This document shows positions 38,659 to 47,708 of a stretch of DNA of 64,000 nucleotides, one piece after another. Both the position numbers and the translations under genes were made by a program. The notes under the pieces were generated by a model that had not been told where the DNA came from, made no database searches, and was given only the letters and a program-made list of their open reading frames with translations. Origin of the DNA: Serratia quinivorans (lineage in GTDB: Bacteria; Pseudomonadota; Gammaproteobacteria; Enterobacterales; Enterobacteriaceae); NCBI GenBank assembly GCA_900457075.1, contig UGYN01000003.1, positions 1 through 64,000 of the forward strand, read 5' to 3'. Each line of letters begins with the position of its first letter. Position 1 is the first letter of the stretch.

Positions 38659-38850
38659 GTGGATGACGTAATGCAGTTACCTGTTTGCGTACAAGCCTTT
38701 TCCCGTAAGAACCCCGGCAAACGACGCTGGGATAAAGGGGCAACACCTCTTAATCAGCAACAGCGCCAACAAATACAGGCGTTGGTTGATACAAATGATG
38801 GCGACACCCGCAGCGCCCTATTCTTTGCCTTCATAGAAGCACTACGCTAA
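38659..38850 (+). CDS. Small hypothetical protein preceding pil operon
   Basis: 63 residues from GTG 38659 (DDVMQLPVCVQAFSRKNPGK), with a weak GAG ribosome site. The frame is open further upstream (LVRFAGEITPIRDAVVDD), so the gene may be the 3' part of something longer. No signal or membrane segment. I do not recognise it; IncI plasmids carry small pilI-pilK genes at this place. Confidence 0.45.
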   Translation: MDDVMQLPVCVQAFSRKNPGKRRWDKGATPLNQQQRQQIQALVDTNDGDTRSALFFAFIEALR

Positions 38851-38904
38851 CCGCTATCCCCGCTTTATTTGATTTCAGCATTTCTCTGTACAACCGGAGG
38901 ATAG

Positions 38905-39114
38905 ATGTCGAAGCAAGCCCTGAGTAAAACCATTGCCGTTGACTGGCAACCCGAAGATTTTGTCTTGCAAGCATTCGCCCTTGAAGACGATGCCCGGAGC
39001 ACTTGCCGAGCTGAAATTGACAGCGGTGAAAATTTCCTCCCTCAATATTTATCCCTGCTGAACCGTTGCCGCTCACTGCGCCAAACGTCACGCCAACAGC
39101 AAAGACATCCCTAA
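38905..39114 (+). CDS. Small hypothetical protein preceding pil operon
   Basis: 69 residues with a strong Shine-Dalgarno (CCGGAGGA) before ATG 38905. It is acidic and helical (DWQPEDFVLQAFALEDDARS) with a basic end. A rho-independent terminator follows within 20 bp, so it belongs to a transcript separate from the pil genes. Function unknown. Confidence 0.55.
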   Translation: MSKQALSKTIAVDWQPEDFVLQAFALEDDARSTCRAEIDSGENFLPQYLSLLNRCRSLRQTSRQQQRHP

Positions 39115-39131
39115 TTAACACCCCCTTGGCT

Positions 39132-39157
39132 GCCCGGTACCCCGGGCGGTCTTTTTT
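39132..39157 (+). terminator. Rho-independent terminator
   Basis: The stem GCCCGG/CCGGGC (39132-39137 with 39142-39147, TACC loop) is extended by wobble pairs and followed by a run of six T after GGTC. It separates the small upstream genes from the pil operon. Confidence 0.8.
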
Positions 39158-39170
39158 ATTGATTACGTGC

Positions 39171-39186
39171 TTACGTCTCTACGTAA
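39171..39186. promoter_or_regulatory. Palindrome before the first gene of the pil operon
   Basis: The sequence TTACGT-CTCT-ACGTAA is a perfect inverted repeat, with a third half-site TTACGT eight bases upstream (39163-39168). It lies 14 bp before ATG 39201, a position suited to an operator that controls the pil/tra transcript. Confidence 0.5.
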
Positions 39187-39200
39187 CCGAGGTGATATTT

Positions 39201-39434
39201 ATGACACAACGGAAAAACTACTCATTGAATGCCAAACATAATCAGATGCTTAATGAGCAAGCGGTAAATTTGACAGGGATCCTCAGTCGTCCAGTAGCCT
39301 GTCGTGATGTGCTTGAGGCCATTTTGGACCTGACCTCAACGCTGGATAATAACGCCCTGGCACAGCGAGTTCTTGATCGTGCCAATGAACCAAAGCGTGG
39401 TCGACGCCCCGGCACGAGGAAAAACCGCCTATGA
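39201..39434 (+). CDS. Small protein, possible ribbon-helix-helix autoregulator of pil operon
   Basis: 77 residues, start ATG 39201 with GAGGTG before it. A short N-terminal strand (KNYSLNAK) is followed by two helices (HNQMLNEQAVNLTGIL and ACRDVLEAILDLTSTLD) and a very basic tail (EPKRGRRPGTRKNRL). This is the rough shape of a ribbon-helix-helix DNA-binding protein, but I cannot name a family. Its stop overlaps the pilL start (ATGA), so it is the first gene of the pil operon and sits next to a palindrome it could bind. Confidence 0.5.
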   Translation: MTQRKNYSLNAKHNQMLNEQAVNLTGILSRPVACRDVLEAILDLTSTLDNNALAQRVLDRANEPKRGRRPGTRKNRL

Positions 39435-40459
39435 AATCATTCCTCCCCGTCGCTCTCGCTCCGGTGGTGTTGACTGGGTGTGCCCTTAATACCCACACAC
39501 CGCCGACAGTACCGGCACAGCAGTTTGTCACTACGCTGATCCAGGAACAGCTACCCCTTATCCAACAGGCACAGGCAGAACTCGCTAAAGCCAGTCGTGT
39601 ACATCTCTCACCGGTCACGCCATTACCTTTACCTGCCTCATCAAAAGTCCTGCCGGCAAGAAATGCAACTGAGACACCTGCACTGGCGGGTCGGTCTGTT
39701 CCCACATTGCATGCTATTCGTTATCTCGGGGAACGTGTTGGGACGCCTGCGCTGGCGGGTGCAGGTAAATCCCAGACACTTCGTCAGGCTTTGCGCCAGA
39801 TAGTGCCGGCAGGGTGGCAAATTGCTTTCTCGCAAGAATTTAAGCCGGATACTCGGGAAACACTGCAGTGGGCAGGTAATGATCAATGGCCATATGTTTT
39901 GGACGACGTCTTGCAGCGACAGAGCAAGGTGGCGTTGCTCGATTGGCAAGCTCAGCGCGTTTCCGTTGCGTCCAAATCGGCCGCGTTTACACCGGGAACG
40001 GCAGTCACACCACCACAAATCAAAACGTCAGTACCTACGCCTACAGCCCCAACGAGCACCAGTAAACAAGGTGCGGTTGCTTCTGGGCGCAATCCATTCG
40101 GTGGAAAACTACCGGTGCCACGTCCTGCTGCAGCGGTTAAAACCACTGCATTTGTGACCTTGCCTAAAACAGTTATTAAGCCAAAGGTCTGGCGGATAGA
40201 AGCCGGTAGCACGCTGAAAGACACCCTGTTTAATTGGGCGGCAAGTGAAACGTGCTCTACTCCGGGGGGCGCTAATTGGACTGTGGCGTGGCTGACACAA
40301 GCCAACTATCGTATCGATGCTCCGTTGCAGTTTGAGGGCAGTTTCAGAGATGCGCTGAACGGGTTGTTCACGCTATACGGTACGGCAAAAGTGCCACTGT
40401 ATGCAGGTGTGCGTAACGAACAATGCGTCATATCGGTGGACGATAAGGAGATCCACTGA
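39431..40459 (+). CDS. pilL: Type IVB pilus lipoprotein PilL
   Basis: Product of 342 residues with a lipoprotein signal (PVALAPVVLTGC; the Cys is the lipidation site). A PilL-type N-terminal domain carries a doubled TPALAG motif and RQALRQIVPAGWQIAFSQEF. A Pro/Thr-rich linker leads to a C-terminal TcpQ-like domain (WRIEAGSTLKDTLFNWAASE, FRDALNGLFTLYG). In thin-pilus systems of IncI plasmids it is an outer-membrane accessory factor. Confidence 0.85.
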   Translation: MKSFLPVALAPVVLTGCALNTHTPPTVPAQQFVTTLIQEQLPLIQQAQAELAKASRVHLSPVTPLPLPASSKVLPARNATETPALAGRSVPTLHAIRYLGERVGTPALAGAGKSQTLRQALRQIVPAGWQIAFSQEFKPDTRETLQWAGNDQWPYVLDDVLQRQSKVALLDWQAQRVSVASKSAAFTPGTAVTPPQIKTSVPTPTAPTSTSKQGAVASGRNPFGGKLPVPRPAAAVKTTAFVTLPKTVIKPKVWRIEAGSTLKDTLFNWAASETCSTPGGANWTVAWLTQANYRIDAPLQFEGSFRDALNGLFTLYGTAKVPLYAGVRNEQCVISVDDKEIH

Positions 40460-40884
40460 TGGTCTATTGGCTGTTATCGGTGTTTATAGGTTTCCTCGTC
40501 TGGTCAAACATATCACCCCATGACCAAACGGGTACACAGCTGCAGGATAGCTCGCTGAGCCAGCGCGCGATTCAAACCGTCCGTTATATCAATGATATCA
40601 ATGACTGGCGCTATAACAATCCTTCGCAAAAAGACGGTGTAATCCCGGACAGCGCCTTCGGCTGGTCATCCCTTCCTGCGTTACACAATGTACTGCAGGC
40701 TGACCGTGTCTATGTCTACCAACCTGACCAACCAGGACTGATGTCTGCACTGTTAGCACAGAGCAGGCACTCAGCCTTAGTTGGAAAAGTTGTTGCGAGA
40801 CGCCTGTTGGACAGCTTTGGCAATGACATGCAGGTAATTGTGCCGGATAGCATTACTGACGGCAGCCTGGTGTACCTCAACTAA
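40459..40884 (+). CDS. pilM: Type IVB pilus protein PilM
   Basis: Product of 141 residues. It has one N-terminal membrane segment (MVYWLLSVFIGFLVWSNI) and a small periplasmic domain ending SLVYLN. Length, order and single-anchor layout match PilM of R64-type thin pili, an inner-membrane assembly component. The start ATG overlaps the pilL stop. Confidence 0.8.
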   Translation: MVYWLLSVFIGFLVWSNISPHDQTGTQLQDSSLSQRAIQTVRYINDINDWRYNNPSQKDGVIPDSAFGWSSLPALHNVLQADRVYVYQPDQPGLMSALLAQSRHSALVGKVVARRLLDSFGNDMQVIVPDSITDGSLVYLN

Positions 40885-40906
40885 TCCCTCTCCCCAAAGG
40901 TTAAAA

Positions 40907-42541
40907 ATGAAAAAACACCTCCCCTTAACCGGGTTGGCGGCGACATTGTGTTTGCTGCTTTCCGGCTGTGCGCCACTTGAACGTATAGACAAAATCGACA
41001 ACACCGTCTCACAGAATGAAAAACAAGCCGATAAACACCTGCATGCGATAAAAAATGGCGCTGTCGTTCGTGATCTGACATCACAATGGATCAACCCCTA
41101 TCCATTAAATGCCCAGGCCGGAAGTAATAGCTTACTCCCGCCCTGCGCTGTAGCCATCAACCGCCCTGGTAGCATTACGTTGGCAGAAGTCAGCGCCTTC
41201 ATCAGTAAACGCTGCCGACTGCCTGTCGTCGTCACACCTGATGCACAAGCCATGCTCGCACCAGCAGGGGGGGGGAAGACTGAACAACTCAGTGGTCCTA
41301 TTCCCGCGCCAGATCCTAATGGAATGGTGGCTCTGGCAGCGTTAGGTGGAACGCCTGCCCGCACCGCGCAAACAGTGGTCGGCGGTTCTGCTCTCAGAGG
41401 GCTCTTCTGGCAAGGAGAGTTGGGCGGTCTACTCGACAATGTCACGACGCGACTGGGATTATCATGGCGATATGAACAAGGGCGGATCGCTATTTTCTAC
41501 CTCGACACCCGCACCTTCCCGGTCATGTTTATGGACAGTAAAGCGAGCTTTGGCTCCAAGACAGTGAGCGGTACCACCTCGTCAATGGGCGCTACGGGCG
41601 ACAGCAGCGGCGGTGGACTCAGTGGAGACTCAAATACCTCCCAGGCGACCGAGATGGAAATCAAGTCCAGCCTTTATGAGGACGTCACCAATACCATCAA
41701 GTCGATGCTGACGCCGGGTACCGGCCGCATGAATCTGTCCGCCGGTGTGCTAACTGTCACCGATACGCCGCGTGTACTTGAACAGATCGGTCGTTATCTG
41801 GATGACCGCAACAATGAGCTCAATCGACAAGTGGTGCTCAACGTACAGGTCTACAGCGTGGAAAAACGCACTCAGGATCAGTACGGCATTGATTGGAACG
41901 CCGTATTCAACAGCGGCAGCATCGGATTGTCATTGACCAATGCATTCAGTGGTGCTGCTTCCGATGCCCTGAACGGGGGGGTTTCTATCCTTGATGGCAA
42001 AGGTGCCGGCACAAAGGCCTTTATCAAAGCCTTGTCCGAGCAAGCGAATGTTAGCGTGATGACCGAAGCATCGAGCATGACCACTAACCTGTCTGCAGTG
42101 CCGATCCAGGTTGCTCTGCAACAGGACTATGCCTCCAACGTCACCACCGAAAACACGGCCAACGTCGGCTCATCGAGCAGTATCACCAAATCGACGATCA
42201 CTACCGGCTTCAATATGACGGTATTGCCATTCCTGATGCCCAAGTCGCCAAAAATGCAGCTGCAGTTCGCGATCAATATGTCCGACGACCCGACAATGCG
42301 CACGTTTACCAGCGAAAAAACGTCTGTCGAACTGATGAAAACTCGCCTCAAGACGTTTACCCAACGCGTGATCATGCAGTCCGGACAAACGCTGGTGCTG
42401 AGTGGCTATCAGTCTCTCAATAACACCGTTAACCGTCAGGGAGTTGGGAGTTTCCGCTTCTTCGGGCTTGGCGGTGGAGCCAACGGTGAGAACAACAAAA
42501 CCATGCTTGTCATTCTTATCACACCTGTCATCTTGGGATAA
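40907..42541 (+). CDS. pilN: Type IVB pilus secretin PilN
   Basis: Product of 544 residues; ATG 40907 gives a lipoprotein signal with lipobox LLSGC. The N-terminal domain has Cys-containing loops (PPCAVAINRP, SKRCRLPVV). A Gly/Ser-rich linker (SSMGATGDSSGGGLSGDSN) precedes the secretin domain (RQVVLNVQVYSVEKRTQDQY through QSGQTLVLSGYQ and MLVILITPVI). It forms the outer-membrane pore for the pilus. Confidence 0.92.
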   Translation: MKKHLPLTGLAATLCLLLSGCAPLERIDKIDNTVSQNEKQADKHLHAIKNGAVVRDLTSQWINPYPLNAQAGSNSLLPPCAVAINRPGSITLAEVSAFISKRCRLPVVVTPDAQAMLAPAGGGKTEQLSGPIPAPDPNGMVALAALGGTPARTAQTVVGGSALRGLFWQGELGGLLDNVTTRLGLSWRYEQGRIAIFYLDTRTFPVMFMDSKASFGSKTVSGTTSSMGATGDSSGGGLSGDSNTSQATEMEIKSSLYEDVTNTIKSMLTPGTGRMNLSAGVLTVTDTPRVLEQIGRYLDDRNNELNRQVVLNVQVYSVEKRTQDQYGIDWNAVFNSGSIGLSLTNAFSGAASDALNGGVSILDGKGAGTKAFIKALSEQANVSVMTEASSMTTNLSAVPIQVALQQDYASNVTTENTANVGSSSSITKSTITTGFNMTVLPFLMPKSPKMQLQFAINMSDDPTMRTFTSEKTSVELMKTRLKTFTQRVIMQSGQTLVLSGYQSLNNTVNRQGVGSFRFFGLGGGANGENNKTMLVILITPVILG

Positions 42542-42544
42542 GTC

Positions 42545-43849
42545 ATGAAACAACAGACGACATACACGTTGCAGAATGGGAAGGTTTGGCTTGTGGCAGG
42601 ATTGCACTGGCAATATCTTCCGTTACGTGGGCGCCGTAGCATGCGAATGCGCGCTAAAGAGGCAAATGCCAGTCACTGGGCGGCGTTGTCTATCGGCGAC
42701 GGACAAGCCCAAGGCACGTTACTGGGCACTGTCACTATCTCTGATAAATCCCCCCGGACAAGGGGGCAACATTCGTTGGCATCGATGGCGTTAGCTGTTA
42801 TGCCGGTGCTACCAGAAGCCTGTTACGGTGTTTTCCCCCTCGCTGATGGCCAATATTGGTTTGTCGCTATCAGCGACGGCATGCTCTCCCCGTTCGGCGA
42901 CATCGTAGGCGACGATGCAGCCATACGAACCGCAGTTTCAAATTTTCTACAGATAACCTCGGCACCAACAGCAGGTTGGACGGTGTACGCCCCAAGCGGT
43001 TTTTTCCCGGATAAGGAAACCGAAGATAAGGCGCTCTCAGCACTGATCGACAACAAAATCGGTTTACGACGCGCCCGCCTGAGCAAAACGCATAACCCTC
43101 AGTTACTGTGGTTATGGGGCATTGCAGTGGTGGCCTTGGGTACGGGATATGCCGGTTATACGGCGTGGCAAACACATCTGGAAGATGCGCGCATTGCCGC
43201 CGCTCAGGCCGCATTGATGGCCAGGCAACAATTGGAGCAACAGGCTCCGGCCGACAACCTGAAACCCTGGGCAATGCAACCGAAATTCCCCTCGATGCTC
43301 AGTGCCTGCAGTAGCGTGTGGAAAGACGCGCAGATTTCCATTGCGGGATGGGTGTTCAACACGGCCACATGCGATGCACACGGCAAGATCATACTGCATT
43401 ATACCTTGCCGAATGGGGGAACCGTGGGTGACTTTGCCTTGCGGCTGCCGGTTCTCTACGGCTCAGACATTGAACCGGTGTTTAACATTCCCGGCAGCGC
43501 TGATGATGCGTCCTTTGCCTTAACCGTTCCGCTATCACTGCCGGAAACCCCTGAACTTTTACTCCCGGGCAACCAACAGATTCAACATCTGACCAGCTAT
43601 GCCCAGCGCATCAATGCCCGTCTGCGCCTCAGTGAAACAGATGCTGCCACCCAGTTAACACAGGGCGACATACAAAACCTGCCCTGGCGTACCTATAGCT
43701 TTACGTTCATTACCGACATACCGCCTGATCGGTTGTTTGCCCCTACGCGCTTCAATAGCCGTGGAATAAGGGCGTCCAGTATCACGACGACGCTCAAGAA
43801 CAATCGCCTGGAATACACCATTGAGGGACTTCTGTATGCCAACCGTTAA
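42545..43849 (+). CDS. pilO: Type IVB pilus accessory protein PilO
   Basis: Product of 434 residues. A cytoplasmic actin-like/PilM-PilN-type N-terminal part (residues 1-175) is followed by one membrane helix (LWLWGIAVVALGTGYAGYTA, about 183-202) and a periplasmic domain. This is the architecture of the pilin accessory protein PilO of R64. It lies four bases after pilN, and its end overlaps pilP. Confidence 0.87.
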   Translation: MKQQTTYTLQNGKVWLVAGLHWQYLPLRGRRSMRMRAKEANASHWAALSIGDGQAQGTLLGTVTISDKSPRTRGQHSLASMALAVMPVLPEACYGVFPLADGQYWFVAISDGMLSPFGDIVGDDAAIRTAVSNFLQITSAPTAGWTVYAPSGFFPDKETEDKALSALIDNKIGLRRARLSKTHNPQLLWLWGIAVVALGTGYAGYTAWQTHLEDARIAAAQAALMARQQLEQQAPADNLKPWAMQPKFPSMLSACSSVWKDAQISIAGWVFNTATCDAHGKIILHYTLPNGGTVGDFALRLPVLYGSDIEPVFNIPGSADDASFALTVPLSLPETPELLLPGNQQIQHLTSYAQRINARLRLSETDAATQLTQGDIQNLPWRTYSFTFITDIPPDRLFAPTRFNSRGIRASSITTTLKNNRLEYTIEGLLYANR

Positions 43850-44420
43850 ATCCTGGGTAACACCCTGGGCATTGTGCCTGGTGTTGACCGCACCCGGTGC
43901 ATTCGCCGCGCCTGTCGCTGACATACCGGCGGCCCCACTTGCTACACCGTCGGCTGAACAGTCGGTGAAGCCGCCAACATCAGCAGATATTCCCCTGCCA
44001 ACCACTTTTACCCGCACCGAGGCTGGACGGGCATTAAATCTGGGGCAACTGGAAGCCATACAGGCTGAGACGGTGCTGTATGAGGCTCAGCTTGCTAGGG
44101 CCAAAGCTTTGAATGAGCTGCAAAAAAACGGTTATGACCGAGGACTGGATCAGCCTTTCAATCCGGCTCCCCCCTCTCAGGACAACAAGAATGAAGTCAA
44201 GGGTGCAACTCAAGATGCCACCCCGCCACAAATCGTTGAGATCACCGGTACCGGTAAGGGCTTTACCGCTGTGTTAGCCCTCAGTAATGGCAACCAGGTC
44301 ACTGTGCAAACAGGAAACCGCATTCCAGGTACGGAATACGTTGTTAAACGTATCAACCTCAATGAAGTGGTCGTCACCGGGAAAAACCAAACAATGGTGT
44401 CACTTTCCTTTGCGGGGTAA
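43836..44420 (+). CDS. pilP: Type IVB pilus protein PilP
   Basis: Product of 194 residues; ATG 43836 has GAGGGA eight bases upstream and a signal peptide (WALCLVLTAPGAFA-A). A coiled middle (LGQLEAIQAETVLYEAQLAR) leads to a small beta domain (VEITGTGKGFTAVLALSNG, IPGTEYVVKRINLNEVVVTG). This matches PilP, the periplasmic link between inner-membrane platform and secretin. Confidence 0.87.
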   Translation: MPTVKSWVTPWALCLVLTAPGAFAAPVADIPAAPLATPSAEQSVKPPTSADIPLPTTFTRTEAGRALNLGQLEAIQAETVLYEAQLARAKALNELQKNGYDRGLDQPFNPAPPSQDNKNEVKGATQDATPPQIVEITGTGKGFTAVLALSNGNQVTVQTGNRIPGTEYVVKRINLNEVVVTGKNQTMVSLSFAG

Positions 44421-44425
44421 CGAAC

Positions 44426-45916
44426 ATGTTCGAAAAACGCGGTTCAACATACCTCTATTTGGACCTGACAAAGTCTGATGCCCCCACCCTGTACATCTCT
44501 GATGCTCACATCGGTCACTTGGCCGTTCAGTCTGAAATTGCCAACGCGCACAAGAAACACCCCAGGCTGCACATCGAGCGCGTACAGCTCGATAAATTAA
44601 GAGAATTGCAGCAAAGCCAGGTAACAGACAACCCCGAGGCTAACGATTATTCCGCGCAACAGGCGAAGATCATTGGTTTTTTTCGGGAAGCCAAGAAAAA
44701 AGGCGCCAGTGATATTCATCTGCTGATCGGGATGAATAATGTGACAGTGGTGCAATTTCGTGTGCACGGTGATCTCGAAACGGTAACCCAATTGGATCAT
44801 GCAGAAGGGGTAACGCTAGCATCAACCATCGTGATGTCTATGTGTGACGTGGCCGAAAAGAGTTTTAACCCCAATCGCGCTCAGGATGGGCGGGTACGTA
44901 AAGAGTTTCTGCAGGGGCTTCATCTCTTCGGCGCCCGCTATGCGCATACGCCGGCAGAGTTTGGTTTGTATGTCGTAATGCGCATTTTACCTGATGAAGG
45001 CAAAGCCCCTCCCACACTGGACGAATTGGGTTTTTTACCGGAACAACAAACACTCATTCGCCGCATGCTGGCACGCCCCGAAGGCGTGATTATCCTGTCA
45101 GGCCCGACCGGTTCAGGGAAAAGTACGTCCCTGCGTACATTCAGCGAGATGTACCTGTCTTTTACCGGCCACCGCAAACGCTTGATGACGCTGGAAGATC
45201 CGCCAGAAGGGTTGATTCTGGGGGCAGTTCAGACGCCCATCATTGCAGATAAAAACGATCCGGATGCCGTTAGTCGTGCCTGGGTTAGGTCTATTTCTGC
45301 CGCGTTACGCTTGGATCCTGATGCCATGGTCGTCGGCGAAATTCGTGATGCCAACTCGGTTAAATCTGCACTGACGGCGGCCAAGTCCGGCCACCTGGTG
45401 GAAACCACGCTGCATGCGAATGACGCTGTCGGCATTCTTGACCGCCTGACCGACACATTGGGTATCCCAATGGGGCAGGTTGCTGACCCGCAAGTCATGA
45501 TCGGATTAATCGCCCAGCGCCTGGTGCAACTGCTGTGCCCACACTGCAAAAAAAGCTGGAGTGAGGTCTGTGACAGGCTGGAAGAAGAGAAGAAAGAGCT
45601 ACTTGAGCGATTTTGCGAGGTGGTGAAACTGGCCTTTCGCCATCCGGAGGGATGTGAGCACTGTTACAAGGGCGTTACCGGTCGGCGTGTTATTGCCGAA
45701 GTTATTCGCCCTGATGCCCGGTTTATGGAACTCTTTCGCCATGAGGGCAAGCTGGCCGCACGCAGCTATTGGGTAAACGAGTTGGGCGGCATAACTCGCG
45801 GTCAACACCTGCTTCGTTACCTCAACGAAGGACTTGTCGACCCGATTGATGCGGATTACATCAGCCCGCTTGATGAGGACAGTCTGACCTTGCTCCCCCC
45901 GGAGGTCACATTATGA
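44426..45916 (+). CDS. pilQ: Type IVB pilus ATPase PilQ
   Basis: Product of 496 residues, a GspE/PulE-superfamily secretion ATPase that powers pilus assembly. The Walker A GPTGSGKST is near residue 226, the Asp box is MTLEDPPEG, the Walker B is ALRLDPDAMVVGEIRD and the His box is GHLVETTLHANDA. A C-terminal C-x2-C pair (LCPHCKKSW, GCEHCYKGVTGR) resembles the GspE zinc motif. Its stop overlaps the pilR start. Confidence 0.94.
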   Translation: MFEKRGSTYLYLDLTKSDAPTLYISDAHIGHLAVQSEIANAHKKHPRLHIERVQLDKLRELQQSQVTDNPEANDYSAQQAKIIGFFREAKKKGASDIHLLIGMNNVTVVQFRVHGDLETVTQLDHAEGVTLASTIVMSMCDVAEKSFNPNRAQDGRVRKEFLQGLHLFGARYAHTPAEFGLYVVMRILPDEGKAPPTLDELGFLPEQQTLIRRMLARPEGVIILSGPTGSGKSTSLRTFSEMYLSFTGHRKRLMTLEDPPEGLILGAVQTPIIADKNDPDAVSRAWVRSISAALRLDPDAMVVGEIRDANSVKSALTAAKSGHLVETTLHANDAVGILDRLTDTLGIPMGQVADPQVMIGLIAQRLVQLLCPHCKKSWSEVCDRLEEEKKELLERFCEVVKLAFRHPEGCEHCYKGVTGRRVIAEVIRPDARFMELFRHEGKLAARSYWVNELGGITRGQHLLRYLNEGLVDPIDADYISPLDEDSLTLLPPEVTL

Positions 45917-47028
45917 TTTCTCGCTTGCGCGAACGTCTGACGGCGTTGCGGGGCAAAGTGCCGTCATCGGAAAAAATGAATGAAGGGTTAGGCCGTTGGC
46001 TGGCTCAAAAAACTTTCTCCACCGCCGACCGACTGACCCTTTACGAGGATTTGGCTTTCCTGCTCGACAACAACCTCAAAGTAGAAAAAGCCCTCCAGGC
46101 AATGATAGGAAGTTATGGGGAAAAACGCCCCCCGGTGGTCTATTGCCTGGAAGATATGCTCAGTGCACTGCGTCAGGGTAAGTCGGTCGATCAGGGGTTG
46201 GCGCCCTGGATACCCCGACAGGAAGCCGCCATCCTCAGCTCCGGTGTGCAGGACGGCAACCTGGCTGCCGCCTTATATCGGGCGATCACCGTGGTTCAGG
46301 GAATGTCGGATATGAAATCAGCGCTGGTTTCCACACTGGCTTACCCGACGCTGCTGCTGGCAACAACCTTCGCCATGATGAAGATGGTCACCGTCTATTT
46401 TCTACCTCGTCTGGAATCATTATCTGCTCAAGATAGCTGGACCGGGGCGTTGTGGTGGCTCAGCGCTATCTCAGAATGCTTTGTCAATCATGCCATTCTG
46501 CTCGGTGCACTGGTGATTCTGCTGATTGTCTTCGTGATCTGGTCAATGCCAAATCTGATTGGGAAAACACGGCAACACGTTTTGGATCGCTTACTCTCCT
46601 GGAGCGTGTATCGCGACGTGCTTGGCGTGGGCTTCCTGCTGAATTTCAGTGCGTTGATGCGTGCACAGGTGAAGACGGAAGACGCCATCGAGATGTTGAG
46701 TCGCTATGCGCCGCCCTGGTTGTATGAGCGATTGGCCGCAACCCAGCGTCAGGTTAGGCAAGGTGACCACCTGGGGCTGGCATTACGCAATGCCGGCTAC
46801 GGATTTCCCTCCCCACGTGCTATCGACAAACTGGTCCTGCTAACCGATGGCGATAACGCTGAAATGATTATTGAAAATTTTGCACGGGCCTGGCTTGTGC
46901 AAACCGTAGCCCGGATCAAGCGAACGGCGTCTTTGCTTTCTTACATGGCATTAGGCACCAACGCTGGCTACATGGTCCTGATCCTCCTGGCCACACAAAA
47001 CCTCAACGACCTCGTGGGCACACGTTAA
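45913..47028 (+). CDS. pilR: Type IVB pilus inner-membrane protein PilR
   Basis: Product of 371 residues, GspF/PilC-type platform protein. It has two GspF domains (LYEDLAFLLDNNLKVEKALQ; LGVGFLLNFSALMRAQVKTE) and membrane segments near residues 148-175, 195-218 and 345-365. It recruits the PilQ ATPase. Confidence 0.92.
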   Translation: MISRLRERLTALRGKVPSSEKMNEGLGRWLAQKTFSTADRLTLYEDLAFLLDNNLKVEKALQAMIGSYGEKRPPVVYCLEDMLSALRQGKSVDQGLAPWIPRQEAAILSSGVQDGNLAAALYRAITVVQGMSDMKSALVSTLAYPTLLLATTFAMMKMVTVYFLPRLESLSAQDSWTGALWWLSAISECFVNHAILLGALVILLIVFVIWSMPNLIGKTRQHVLDRLLSWSVYRDVLGVGFLLNFSALMRAQVKTEDAIEMLSRYAPPWLYERLAATQRQVRQGDHLGLALRNAGYGFPSPRAIDKLVLLTDGDNAEMIIENFARAWLVQTVARIKRTASLLSYMALGTNAGYMVLILLATQNLNDLVGTR

Positions 47029-47063
47029 GCCCCCACTCTTCTAGAAAACTCAAGGAAACAGTA

Positions 47064-47654
47064 ATGGAACTGACACAACCCCCTCGCTCGGCCATCAACC
47101 GTGGGGCTATAACCCTGATTGAAGCGGCCATTTTTTTTGTTCTTGTCCTCTTGGTCTTAGCTCTCGCCATTACCCAGGGAGGCAGTTTATTTAACCGTAA
47201 TGATGCCAGTACGGAGTACGCCAATGCTGCAGAACTTATGACCAATGCTCGTACTATGTTGAAAACCTCTGGTACTTATAACTTTGCTGCAGCTGATGCC
47301 ATGACGGGAGCACTTATTCAGTTTGGTGGGGCACCGGCCAACATGACAGTAGTAGGCACAAAGTCATCCGGGTCTGCGAAATTACAAAATCTGTGGGGCG
47401 GTGCGGTCACCGTGCAACCTGTTGCCACTGCAGGGGGGCAAAAATCCACATTCTCACTGACCTACGCGGCGGTTCCACAGGAAGCGTGCATTACCCTGGC
47501 GACCAAGCTGAGTACGGCGCCGAGTGTTGTGACCACAATGGTTAACGGTACGTCCACTAATGGTGCAATCGCGGCGAGCGCCGTTGGCGCGCAGTGCACT
47601 GCAGATAAAGGCTCTATTGGTCAAAACTCCCTTACCTTTACCAGCAACACCTGA
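47064..47654 (+). CDS. pilS: Major type IVB prepilin PilS
   Basis: Product of 196 residues. The leader MELTQPPRSAINRGA is followed by the hydrophobic assembly helix ITLIEAAIFFVLVLLVLALA. Placing the conserved Glu at position +5 sets the cleavage after Ala, so -1 would be Ala in place of the usual Gly. The C-terminal domain has a Cys pair (QEACITL, GAQCTAD) for the expected disulfide. It is the main subunit of the thin pilus, processed by PilU next to it. Confidence 0.9.
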   Translation: MELTQPPRSAINRGAITLIEAAIFFVLVLLVLALAITQGGSLFNRNDASTEYANAAELMTNARTMLKTSGTYNFAAADAMTGALIQFGGAPANMTVVGTKSSGSAKLQNLWGGAVTVQPVATAGGQKSTFSLTYAAVPQEACITLATKLSTAPSVVTTMVNGTSTNGAIAASAVGAQCTADKGSIGQNSLTFTSNT

Positions 47655-47708
47655 TGCCCATCTCGCCGGTAACGTCCTGTTGCCGGCCTCCTTCTGGAGT
47701 GCATTCTT

